DNA of 32,056 bases, taken from positions 1-32,056 of the forward strand of contig NZ_BAEV01000037.1 of assembly GCF_000246895.1 (NCBI RefSeq). The letters run 5' to 3'. The notes under the pieces were generated by a model, which saw only the letters and a list, made by a program, of their open reading frames with translations, searched no databases and was not told the origin of the DNA. The position numbers and the translations under genes were made by a program. This DNA is from Clostridium arbusti SL206 (lineage in GTDB: Bacteria > Bacillota > Clostridia > Clostridiales > Clostridiaceae). Shown piece by piece: positions 24,859 to 32,056 of the stretch (position 1 is the first letter of the stretch; each line of letters starts with the position of its first letter).

Positions 24859-25431
24859 TTATAAATCAGCTGTAGAAGTATCGTTATTTGAAGTATAATT
24901 GTCATTGGTATCCGATGTACCTGATGACTTATCGGTACTTGTACTACTATTTGAACTATTACTACTTGATAAAACATCAGGATTAACCTGAATAATATCA
25001 CTATAATCAAAATCCTTAGTAACAGCTTTTCCATTATCCGAAGTATTAACTGATAATGTTATTGTATCTCCATCTTTAGTTATAGACTTAACTACCCCTA
25101 CATAATTATTTCCCAGACTGTCAGTAGGATTAAATTTAACATTTACACCAATCAGATTGGCTGCTGAATTTAAAGTCATTGTACCATTTAAATTTGCCAT
25201 TTGCTCCAGTGATGAAAACTGTGCAAGTTGTGCAACGTATTGTGTAGAATCCTGATTACTACTACCTGTAGGATCCTGATTAGATAACTCAGCTGCTAAT
25301 ATTTTCAAAAATGAATTCTTATCAATGTCTTGTCCCTTTTTTACAATCTTTGTTCCCCTATCTGTTGCACTTGAATTGGCAACAGCGGACTGATACCCAG
25401 TTTGAACTGTATCACTACTTGTTACAGCCAT
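24859..25431 (-). CDS. flgD: Hook-capping (scaffold) protein FlgD
   Basis: A 190-residue protein. The conserved N-terminal FlgD region contains DKNSFLKILAAELSNQDPTG, TQYVAQLAQFSSLEQMANL and AANLIGVNVKF. A short beta domain follows, and the tail is Ser/Thr/Asn-rich with low complexity (about 155-190). It caps the growing hook and is discarded afterwards. An AAGGAGGT site precedes the ATG. It follows fliK by 53 bp. Confidence 0.92.
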   Translation of the reverse strand: MAVTSSDTVQTGYQSAVANSSATDRGTKIVKKGQDIDKNSFLKILAAELSNQDPTGSSNQDSTQYVAQLAQFSSLEQMANLNGTMTLNSAANLIGVNVKFNPTDSLGNNYVGVVKSITKDGDTITLSVNTSDNGKAVTKDFDYSDIIQVNPDVLSSSNSSNSSTSTDKSSGTSDTNDNYTSNNDTSTADL

Positions 25432-25484
25432 GTTTTACCTCCTTATATGAGTTTATATTTTATTTAGTATACTGATTTATTTCA

Positions 25485-28400
25485 TTATACTAAAACATTA
25501 ACGTTATTCTCTTCTCTATTACTATTCTCATATTTAATATCTGTTTCTTCCATATTACTGCTATTTAAATTTGCAGTTTCATTATTACTTCTATTATCAT
25601 TCCCATTATTTCCACTGAACTGATTATTATTAAAATTACTATTATCACTGAAATAAGTAGTATCACCATTATAAATATTTATATCAAGACTCTGAATTTT
25701 AATATGCTGATTATTTAAGGAATTATTAATCTCATGTAAATTTGAATTCAATAAATTGTAAGAATCCTTATTAGCAGCAGTTATAGTAGCTTTCATAATA
25801 TTACCATCAGAAGTAATCTTTATAAGCATTTCTCCAAGTTCCTTTGGAGCTATTTTTACCGTCATACTTTTTATATTATTGTCTTCCATATAATTTAAAC
25901 TTTTAATAAAATCAGAAGTAAAATTATCTTTATTTATTACTTGTGGTTGAATATCCTGATTTTGATTATTTAAATCAGCAGTATTTACTGTAAATTGATT
26001 CATTACATTAATAATCTTTGAATACTTATCATCAGAGCCTTTATTATCTACAAGCTGATTTAGAAATTCATTATCCTTACTCTTTGTTAGACTATTGGAA
26101 GTAGATATTAATTTAGTAGAAGAATTATTAGTATTACTATACATGTCCTGGAGTTTTGATAATATGTTATGTAATATAGTAACTTCTCTCTTATTCAATA
26201 CTTGCTGCTGATTATTACTAACGGATTTTGCTGCACTAGACAATGAATTCTTTTCTGAAATAATTTCATTACTACTTTCAAGACTCTTAAATTCTGATAA
26301 TATTTCTTTAATACCATTAATCTCTTTTGTTGATTGATTTCCAAGCATATCTGATAATTTATCTTGTTTATTAGAAACTTGTTGAGCTAAATCAGTTTTG
26401 GTATCCACTTTGTCAGATAATAAATAATTTAGCTTATTTAACACTGAGTTTATACTATCAGATTTAATACTATCTTGATCACTTTTTAGTAAAGTTGTAC
26501 TATTATTGTCATTCTGCAGAGAAATTAACTTTTGTAATTTCTCCTCTATATCATTAATCAATTGTTCCTTAGCTGAAACCACATTTGTTTTATCAAGTTC
26601 ATTATCTGATAATATTTCTTTTTTTACAGTTTTATTAGTATTATTATCTAATTTATCAGAAGGATTTTGTATTCTACCAACCTTATTATTTAAATCATAA
26701 GAGAAATTTTGTGAATCCAATTTACCTGATATTAAGTTATTAAGTAAATCATCATTATTATTTAATTTAATATCATTTTGTGCTTTATCAGTTTTATTAT
26801 TTACATTATTCTGGAAATTTTCTAAAACTAATTTAGTTGATATTAAATTATTAAGCAAATCATCATTAATGTTTTCTGCATTACTATTTAATAAATCAGA
26901 AGATTTACTGCTTATATCATTACTATTTTCAAGATTCTTAAGTTCTGATAATATTCCTTCAATAGCACTAGTCTCTTTTGTTGATTGCTTTCCAAGTATA
27001 TCTGATAATTTATCTTGATTGTTAGAAACTTGTTGAGCTAAATCAGCCTTAATATCCATTTTGTCAGATAATAAATAATTTAGCTTATTTAATACTGAAT
27101 TTATACCATCAGATTTAATACTATTCTTGTCACTTTTTTCTAAGATTGTGCTATTATTTATATTCTGCATTGAAATTAAATTTTGTAATTCCTGTGCTAT
27201 ATCATTAATCAATTGTTCCTTAGCTGAAACCACATTTGTTTTATCAACCTTATTATCCGTATCATCAAATAAATTTTGTGTCTTATCAGTTTTATTATCC
27301 ACTTTATCAGAAAGCTCTTGTATTCTATCAACCTTATTATCTAAATCATATGAGAAATTTTGTGAATCCAATTTACCTGATATTAAATTATCAAGTAAAT
27401 AATCATCATTATTCTTTGATTTAATAACATTTTGTGATTTATCAGTTTTATTATTTACATTATTTTTGGAATTTTCTAGATCTAATTTGGTTGATATTAA
27501 ATTATTAATATTAAGTAAATCATCATTAATGTTTTCCGCATTACTATTTGGTAAATCAGAAGATTTACTGTTTATATCATTACTATTTTTAAAATTCTTA
27601 AGTTCTGATAATATTTCTTCAATAGCACTATTCTCTTTTGTTGATTGCTTTTCAACCATACCTGATAATTTATCTTGATTGTTAGAAACTTGTTGAGCTA
27701 AATCAGTTTTATTATCCACTTTGTCAGATAATAAATAATTTAGCTTATTTAACACTGAGTTTATACCATTAGATTCAATACTATTCTTGTCACTTTTTTC
27801 TAAGGTTGTGTTATTATTTATATTCTGCATTGAAATTAAATTTTGTAATTCCTGTGCTATATCATTAATCAATTGATCCCTAGCTGAAACCACATTTGTT
27901 TTATCAACCTTATTATCCGTATCATTAAATAAATTTTGTGTTTTATCAGTTTTATTATCAACTTTGCCAGATAATAAATAATTCAGCTTATTTAATACTG
28001 AATTTATACCATCAGATTTAATACTATTCTTGTCACTTTTTTCTAAGGTTGTACTATTATTCTCATTTTGCAGATAAATCAACTTTTGTAATCCCTGTGC
28101 TATATTATTAATCAATTGATCCTTATCTGAAACACTCTTTGTTTTATCAACTTTATTATCCGTATCATCAAATAAATTTTGTGTTTTATCAGCTTTATTA
28201 TCTACTTTATTAGGAAGCTTTTGTATTCTATCAACCTTATTATGAAAATTATTAGAGAAATTTTGTGAATCCAATTTACCTGATATTAAGTTAGTAAGTA
28301 AATCATCATTATTATTTGATTTAATAACATTTTGTGCTTTATCAGTTTTATTATTTACATTATTCCGGAAATTTTTCGAGCTTAATTTAGTCGCTATTAA

Positions 28401-29078
28401 ATTATTAAGTTGATCATCATTAATGTTTTCTGCATTACTATTTATTAAATCAGAGGATTTACTGCTTATATCATTAATATTATCAAAACTTTTAAGTTCT
28501 GATAATATTTCTTCAATAGCACTAGTTTCTTTTGTTGATTGCTTTTCAACCATACCTGATAATTTACTTTGATTGTTAGAAACTTGTTGAGCTAAATCAG
28601 TTTTAGTATCAACTTTGTCAGATAATAAATAATTTAATTTATTTAACGCTGAGTTTATACCATCAGATTTAATACTATTCTTGTCACTTTTTTCTAAGGT
28701 TGTGCTATTATTCTCATTTTTCAGATAAATCAACTTTTGTAATTCCTGTGCTATATTATTAATCAATTGATCCTTATCTGAAACACTCTTTGTTTCATCA
28801 ACTTTATTATCCGTATCATCAGATAAATTTTGTGTTTTATCAGTATTATTTTCGGCTTTAGATTTTATATTTTCACTAAACAACAAATTTTTTGAATTCT
28901 TATCTATAGAGCCAATATCATCATCCAAACTATATTTTGATGCCTTATTTAAATAATCTCCAAACTTATCAGTCTTTCTTGAAAACTTTTCTCCTGTAGT
29001 TTGTAGACTAGACCCCTTTATTTTAGAAATATTCTTAGGGATTTTACTAAAATCAGTTGTTATAACTATCTCACTCAT
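25485..29078 (-). CDS. fliK: Very large FliK-type hook-length control protein with internal repeats
   Basis: A 1197-residue protein, roughly two to three times the usual FliK length. The C-terminal domain (about 1040-1130) is the FliK/Flg_hook substrate-switch domain, with MTVKIAPKELGEMLIKI and NNSLNNQHIKIQSLDINI, followed by an Asn-rich tail. Residues from about 82 to 946 are built of repeats of about 217 residues: full copies 1, 3 and 4, a shortened copy 2 (81 residues) and a partial copy 5. The repeats are Asn/Asp/Lys/Ser-rich, with no Cys or Trp that I can see, and probably extended. FliK is exported, measures the hook and triggers the FlhB switch. The ATG at 29078 follows GGGAGGTG at 7 bases; a GTG at 29087 lies inside that site. 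It is encoded right after fliJ and before flgD. Confidence 0.92.
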   Translation of the reverse strand: MSEIVITTDFSKIPKNISKIKGSSLQTTGEKFSRKTDKFGDYLNKASKYSLDDDIGSIDKNSKNLLFSENIKSKAENNTDKTQNLSDDTDNKVDETKSVSDKDQLINNIAQELQKLIYLKNENNSTTLEKSDKNSIKSDGINSALNKLNYLLSDKVDTKTDLAQQVSNNQSKLSGMVEKQSTKETSAIEEILSELKSFDNINDISSKSSDLINSNAENINDDQLNNLIATKLSSKNFRNNVNNKTDKAQNVIKSNNNDDLLTNLISGKLDSQNFSNNFHNKVDRIQKLPNKVDNKADKTQNLFDDTDNKVDKTKSVSDKDQLINNIAQGLQKLIYLQNENNSTTLEKSDKNSIKSDGINSVLNKLNYLLSGKVDNKTDKTQNLFNDTDNKVDKTNVVSARDQLINDIAQELQNLISMQNINNNTTLEKSDKNSIESNGINSVLNKLNYLLSDKVDNKTDLAQQVSNNQDKLSGMVEKQSTKENSAIEEILSELKNFKNSNDINSKSSDLPNSNAENINDDLLNINNLISTKLDLENSKNNVNNKTDKSQNVIKSKNNDDYLLDNLISGKLDSQNFSYDLDNKVDRIQELSDKVDNKTDKTQNLFDDTDNKVDKTNVVSAKEQLINDIAQELQNLISMQNINNSTILEKSDKNSIKSDGINSVLNKLNYLLSDKMDIKADLAQQVSNNQDKLSDILGKQSTKETSAIEGILSELKNLENSNDISSKSSDLLNSNAENINDDLLNNLISTKLVLENFQNNVNNKTDKAQNDIKLNNNDDLLNNLISGKLDSQNFSYDLNNKVGRIQNPSDKLDNNTNKTVKKEILSDNELDKTNVVSAKEQLINDIEEKLQKLISLQNDNNSTTLLKSDQDSIKSDSINSVLNKLNYLLSDKVDTKTDLAQQVSNKQDKLSDMLGNQSTKEINGIKEILSEFKSLESSNEIISEKNSLSSAAKSVSNNQQQVLNKREVTILHNILSKLQDMYSNTNNSSTKLISTSNSLTKSKDNEFLNQLVDNKGSDDKYSKIINVMNQFTVNTADLNNQNQDIQPQVINKDNFTSDFIKSLNYMEDNNIKSMTVKIAPKELGEMLIKITSDGNIMKATITAANKDSYNLLNSNLHEINNSLNNQHIKIQSLDINIYNGDTTYFSDNSNFNNNQFSGNNGNDNRSNNETANLNSSNMEETDIKYENSNREENNVNVLV
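26241..28835. repeat. Tandem long repeats inside fliK
   Basis: Units begin at the codons for TQNL: copy 1 at 28185-28835 (217 codons), copy 2 at 27942-28184 (81 codons, shortened), copy 3 at 27282-27941 (220 codons), copy 4 at 26631-27281 (217 codons) and a divergent partial copy 5 at 26241-26630. Copies 1 and 2 differ at about seven of their first 80 residues. Each full unit also holds two related sub-repeats around NDDLLNNLIStKL. All copies keep the reading frame. Confidence 0.93.
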
Positions 29079-29083
29079 ATTCT

Positions 29084-29524
29084 TCACCTCCCTTCGCTAT
29101 TTCTTCTTATAAATCCATACAATGCGAATTCATCATTAGCCTTTTGTTCAATGAAATTCTGTTCTTTAGTAAATTGAGCCTTTTGCTTATCTTTTAAAAT
29201 TTCCACTGTCTTTCTGTCTATCTGATTCTCTTTAAGTTCCTGTCTTTTTTGCTCTAATAAAGTTTCTTTTTTTTCAAGTTCCATATTTGCCTGATCAATA
29301 CATCTCGAAAGAGAATTTAAATATACTTGTGTTATCTTTTGCTGAACAACGGAGCCATATTTTCTTTTTTCGCTAAACTCTTTATAACTAGTATTCAATT
29401 TTTCAAGATTTTCCTCTGCACCAATTTTCTCTTGCTGTGCCTTTTTAAAATTTATCTTACCTTCTTCTTCTCTATCTTTTCTTATATCTAAAAGCTTCTG
29501 AAGTCTAAATTTGAAATTCCCCAT
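29084..29524 (-). CDS. fliJ: Flagellar export chaperone FliJ
   Basis: A 146-residue, almost fully coiled-coil protein. It opens MGNFKFRLQKLLDIRKDREE, the typical FliJ start. It acts as the stalk of the FliH-FliI ATPase ring and delivers substrates to FlhA. The ATG follows AGAGGTAAATGTT. It lies 133 bp after fliI; that gap is AT-rich and shows no convincing promoter. The stop codon lies five bases before the fliK start. Confidence 0.88.
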   Translation of the reverse strand: MGNFKFRLQKLLDIRKDREEEGKINFKKAQQEKIGAEENLEKLNTSYKEFSEKRKYGSVVQQKITQVYLNSLSRCIDQANMELEKKETLLEQKRQELKENQIDRKTVEILKDKQKAQFTKEQNFIEQKANDEFALYGFIRRNSEGR

Positions 29525-29657
29525 AACATTTACCTCTCGTAACTAAATTAATTAAACTCTTAATTCAATATCATTTATGTAAAGAAACACTTTTGATTTA
29601 TAATTTTCACTGTTAATAAGTTTAAATAAAGTTACAATGCATTTGTTCATTTAAAAA

Positions 29658-30965
29658 TCAGCTAAACATCTGAACAAGTTTATTTCTACTCTCTTCAAAA
29701 TTTGATTTTTCATTTATTCCCTGTCTTAAATAATTAATAATATAATCATGATAATGCAAGGCTATATCTATTTTTTTATTACTTCCTCTTACATAAGCAC
29801 CTAAATTTATTAAATCCTCAGAATCATTATAGGTTGCCAGCAAATCTCTAGCTGCAGAAGCTGCCTGCTTATGATCATCATCGGCTATTTCTGACATAAG
29901 TCTACTTATGCTCTTTAAAGTATCAATAGCAGGATAGTGGTTTTTTGCAGCTAAATCCCTTGACAATACTATGTGTCCGTCTAAAATACCTCTCACTGCA
30001 TCTGCTATAGGTTCGTTAAAATCATCTCCATCTACAAGCACTGTATAAAAAGCGGTAATAGAACCTCTATCTGACATACCTGACCTTTCCATGAGCCTTG
30101 GAAGCATAGCAAAAACGGAAGGTGTATATCCCTTAGTAGCTGGAGGCTCTCCAATGGCAAGTCCAATTTCTCTTTGTGCCATAGCAAATCTGGTCACCGA
30201 ATCCATCATAAGTATTACCTTTTTTCCTTGATCTCTAAAATATTCTGCAATAGCTGTAGCAGTAAAAGCCCCTTTTAATCTTACCAAGGCTGGTCTGTCT
30301 GAGGTAGCACACACTATAATAGACTTCTTCATTCCCTCTTCACCAAGATCCTTTTCAATAAAATCAAGAACCTCTCTTCCTCTTTCACCAATAAGGGCAA
30401 TTACATTCACATCAGCCTGAGCTTCTCTTGCTATCATACCTAGGGTTGTACTTTTTCCTACTCCACTACCTGCAAATATACCTATTCTCTGTCCTTCACC
30501 GCAGGTTAAAAATCCATCTATGGCTCTTACTCCTGTAGACATTACATTTTTTATTCTTCGCCTTTTAAGTGGATCTGGTGGATCACTGTCAAGTTTATAA
30601 TAGTTTCCTTCACCTAAAACTTTATCATCCAAGGGTTTACCAAGTCCATCCAAAACCCTTCCAAAGAGTTCTTCTGAACATTTAACAGTAAGTGGCTTTC
30701 CTGTAGGTACAACTTTACAGCCAGGTGCTATTCCTATAAGTTCTCCTAAAGGCATCAGTATTATGTTATTCTCCCTAAACCCTACAACTTCACACTCTAC
30801 AGCAACATTTTTCTCATTATATATTTTGCAAACTTCACCTACAAAGGCTTTGATTCCCTCTACTTCAATGGTAAGTCCTATTACCTTACTAACTACACCC
30901 TCTATGTAAGCTGTACTGCATTCCTCTACCTTTTTCATCAGTTCCTTAAAATTCAAAGAAATCAT
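29658..30965 (-). CDS. fliI: Flagellum-specific export ATPase FliI
   Basis: A 435-residue F1-beta-like ATPase of usual length. The N-terminal beta domain (about 5-85) is followed by the Walker A box AGSGVGKST (about 165-173), GERGREV (about 196-202, catalytic Glu), VILMMDSVTRFAMAQREIG (Walker B and DSxTR) and the C-terminal helical domain. It hydrolyses ATP beneath the export gate, with FliH and FliJ. The ATG at 30965 is preferred to a TTG at 30983, because AGGAG lies between them. Confidence 0.94.
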   Translation of the reverse strand: MISLNFKELMKKVEECSTAYIEGVVSKVIGLTIEVEGIKAFVGEVCKIYNEKNVAVECEVVGFRENNIILMPLGELIGIAPGCKVVPTGKPLTVKCSEELFGRVLDGLGKPLDDKVLGEGNYYKLDSDPPDPLKRRRIKNVMSTGVRAIDGFLTCGEGQRIGIFAGSGVGKSTTLGMIAREAQADVNVIALIGERGREVLDFIEKDLGEEGMKKSIIVCATSDRPALVRLKGAFTATAIAEYFRDQGKKVILMMDSVTRFAMAQREIGLAIGEPPATKGYTPSVFAMLPRLMERSGMSDRGSITAFYTVLVDGDDFNEPIADAVRGILDGHIVLSRDLAAKNHYPAIDTLKSISRLMSEIADDDHKQAASAARDLLATYNDSEDLINLGAYVRGSNKKIDIALHYHDYIINYLRQGINEKSNFEESRNKLVQMFS

Positions 30966-30979
30966 ATCTTTTGTTCTCC

Positions 30980-31741
30980 TCAATTCATAATTTCCTCTTT
31001 TATCTTTTCAAGTCCCGTAGTAATGCCTAGCTGAATTTTACCATTATCCTTTTCAATAACAACACTGTCATCACCTAAAAAATTATCCTCTATAACAAAT
31101 ATTTCGCCTTTTAATGGTATTTGTCTTTTCCATATCTCCACTTTCTCATTCAATGAATTGTGATGAAGCTTACTGCATTTTATAGTTATAAGCATATTAT
31201 TTTTTAGAGTACTAACAGCATCATAAATCATATCATCAATGCCGTCTTCTTCTTTAACCTGCTTTTTTAAAATCTGAGATGCAATGGAAAGTGCTAACTC
31301 CTTTACATCTACTCTTTTATCCAAAAGATATTTTTCATATTCCAGCTTTGCATTGCTAACGAGTTCTGAAGCATTTTTCTCAGCGTTGGTTGTTATATTT
31401 TCAGCCTCCGCTTTGCTTTTGCCTATAGTCTCGTCGTAAGCATCCTTATATCCAGTATGCTTTCCCTCTTCATATCCCTTGTTATAAGCTTCATTTTTCA
31501 TAATTTCTGCATCACTGATGGCCTTAGTTTTTATGCCCTCTGCTTCTGCTTTTGCCTTGTCCATAATGGCCTTGGCGATTTTCTCAAATTTATCTATATT
31601 TTCTTCGCCATTATTTTTTATGATATGCTTAATTTCCTCTAAAGATTGCTGCTTTTCTTCAATGTTACCATCTGTAATTATCTCTTTTTTTCCCTGTTCA
31701 ATTACTTTAGTATTTTTAATAATACTAGACGATAATAGCAT
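30980..31741 (-). CDS. fliH: Flagellar assembly protein FliH
   Basis: A 253-residue protein. A long, charged, Ala/Glu/Lys-rich coiled coil (about 25-150) contains the FliH-type GYEEGKHTGYKDAYDE, and the C-terminal domain binds FliI (about 150-253; LALSIASQILKKQVKEEDGI). It anchors the FliI ATPase to the switch and limits its activity. The ATG at 31741 is chosen, with AGGTGG upstream; a TTG at 31759 lies before that site. It overlaps fliG by 17 bp. The fliI start lies 15 bp after it. Confidence 0.85.
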   Translation of the reverse strand: MLLSSSIIKNTKVIEQGKKEIITDGNIEEKQQSLEEIKHIIKNNGEENIDKFEKIAKAIMDKAKAEAEGIKTKAISDAEIMKNEAYNKGYEEGKHTGYKDAYDETIGKSKAEAENITTNAEKNASELVSNAKLEYEKYLLDKRVDVKELALSIASQILKKQVKEEDGIDDMIYDAVSTLKNNMLITIKCSKLHHNSLNEKVEIWKRQIPLKGEIFVIEDNFLGDDSVVIEKDNGKIQLGITTGLEKIKEEIMN

Positions 31742-32056
31742 CTTCTCCACCTCTTGCAATTACTATTTCACCAGCGTCATCCAGTCTTCTTATTATGCCA
31801 ACAATTTTCTGCTGTGCTTTCTCTACATCTACGATTCTTACAGGTCCTAGGAATTCTATATCTTCCTTTAATGCAGAAGCAGCTCTCTTTGATTGATTTC
31901 TGAAAATACAATCTGCAACTTCCTCTGAACAGCCTTTAAGTGCCAGTGCCACATCTTTATTATCAAGTTCTCTAAGAACTCTTTGTATAGACACATCGTC
32001 CATAGTAATAATGTCCTCGAATATGAACATTGACTGCTTAACTCTTTCAGCAAGTT
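31725..32056 (-). CDS. fliG: Flagellar motor switch protein FliG, C-terminal part (5' end outside window)
   Basis: The frame is open to the window edge; about 109 codons are visible, reading from LAERVKQSMFIFEDI to the stop. The sequence is the FliG C-terminal torque domain: ITMDDVSIQRVLRELDNKDVA, the charged helix CSEEVADCIFRNQSKRAASAL (charged residues that contact MotA), then VEKAQQKIVGIIRRL and a terminal GEIVIARGGED. The ATG at 32030 is internal, not a start. It is the first gene of the operon part in view. Confidence 0.92.
   Translation of the reverse strand, partial: LAERVKQSMFIFEDIITMDDVSIQRVLRELDNKDVALALKGCSEEVADCIFRNQSKRAASALKEDIEFLGPVRIVDVEKAQQKIVGIIRRLDDAGEIVIARGGEDAIIV

Noticed and set aside
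24846-25034. 62-residue hydrophobic minus-strand frame inside flgD
   Set aside because: It is an out-of-frame reading of the low-complexity Ser/Asn tail of flgD.
26506-27678. Several plus-strand open frames opposite fliK (26506-26700, 27127-27402, 27236-27424, 27466-27678)
   Set aside because: They are Ser/Leu/Phe-rich antisense shadows of the repeated fliK sequence, recur with the repeat unit and lack ribosome binding sites.
26241-28835. Possible CRISPR-like array
   Set aside because: The repeats are about 650 bp, coding and in frame; there are no short identical repeats with unique spacers.
29525-29657. Internal promoter between fliI and fliJ
   Set aside because: No sigma-A or sigma-28 type box pair with correct spacing was found; the gap is simply AT-rich.
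31868-32053. 61-residue minus-strand frame at the window edge
   Set aside because: It is an out-of-frame reading within fliG, whose frame is open to the edge and carries family motifs.

Overview
The window is AT-rich, low-GC Gram-positive DNA. Its gene content and order point to a motile Clostridium (sensu stricto). The evidence is a flagellar operon with a fused fliR-flhB, flbD, a TIGR02530-type gene, flhF-flhG and a FliA sigma factor, an inorganic pyrophosphatase of the CBS-DRTGG type, strong GGAGG-like ribosome binding sites and frequent TTG/GTG starts. The species cannot be fixed from the sequence alone.

Region A (about 1-5000, minus strand) is a compact five-gene operon with overlapping genes. 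In transcription order it encodes a circularly permuted ATP-grasp protein, an alpha-E helical protein, a transglutaminase-fold protein with an intact Cys-His-Asp triad, an intact AstE/aspartoacylase-like zinc hydrolase, and a second AstE-like paralogue that has lost its key active-site residues. It ends at a strong hairpin terminator. The first three families are known to travel together and probably make or modify an amide- or peptide-linked product; the substrate is unknown.

Region B (about 5000-10830) holds a long palindrome, a copy of a dispersed repeat, a small basic protein of unknown function (+), a SERCA/PMCA-type calcium ATPase (-) facing it across a bidirectional terminator, and a manganese-dependent CBS-type pyrophosphatase (+). 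About 350 bp of non-coding DNA follows, built of two related tandem palindromic elements.

Region C (10832-32056, minus strand) is one long flagellar operon. In transcription order it reads fliG (partial)-fliH-fliI-fliJ-fliK-flgD-TIGR02530 gene-flgE-flbD-fliL-fliO-fliP-fliQ-fliR/flhB-flhA-flhF-flhG-PilZ gene-fliA-swrB-like gene-small membrane ORF-flgF-flgG. It covers part of the switch, the export ATPase complex, the hook and its ruler, the export gate, placement GTPases, a c-di-GMP receptor, the late sigma factor and the distal rod. No motA/motB, fliM or fliN lies in the covered part.

The most unusual points are: a roughly 1200-residue FliK swollen by long near-identical repeats; a 75-residue membrane ORF between the swrB-like gene and flgF that seems to start at AUU; a family of about 70-160 bp non-coding repeats with terminal inverted repeats, present in at least four clear copies including two inside the flagellar operon; and the catalytically degenerate AstE paralogue.
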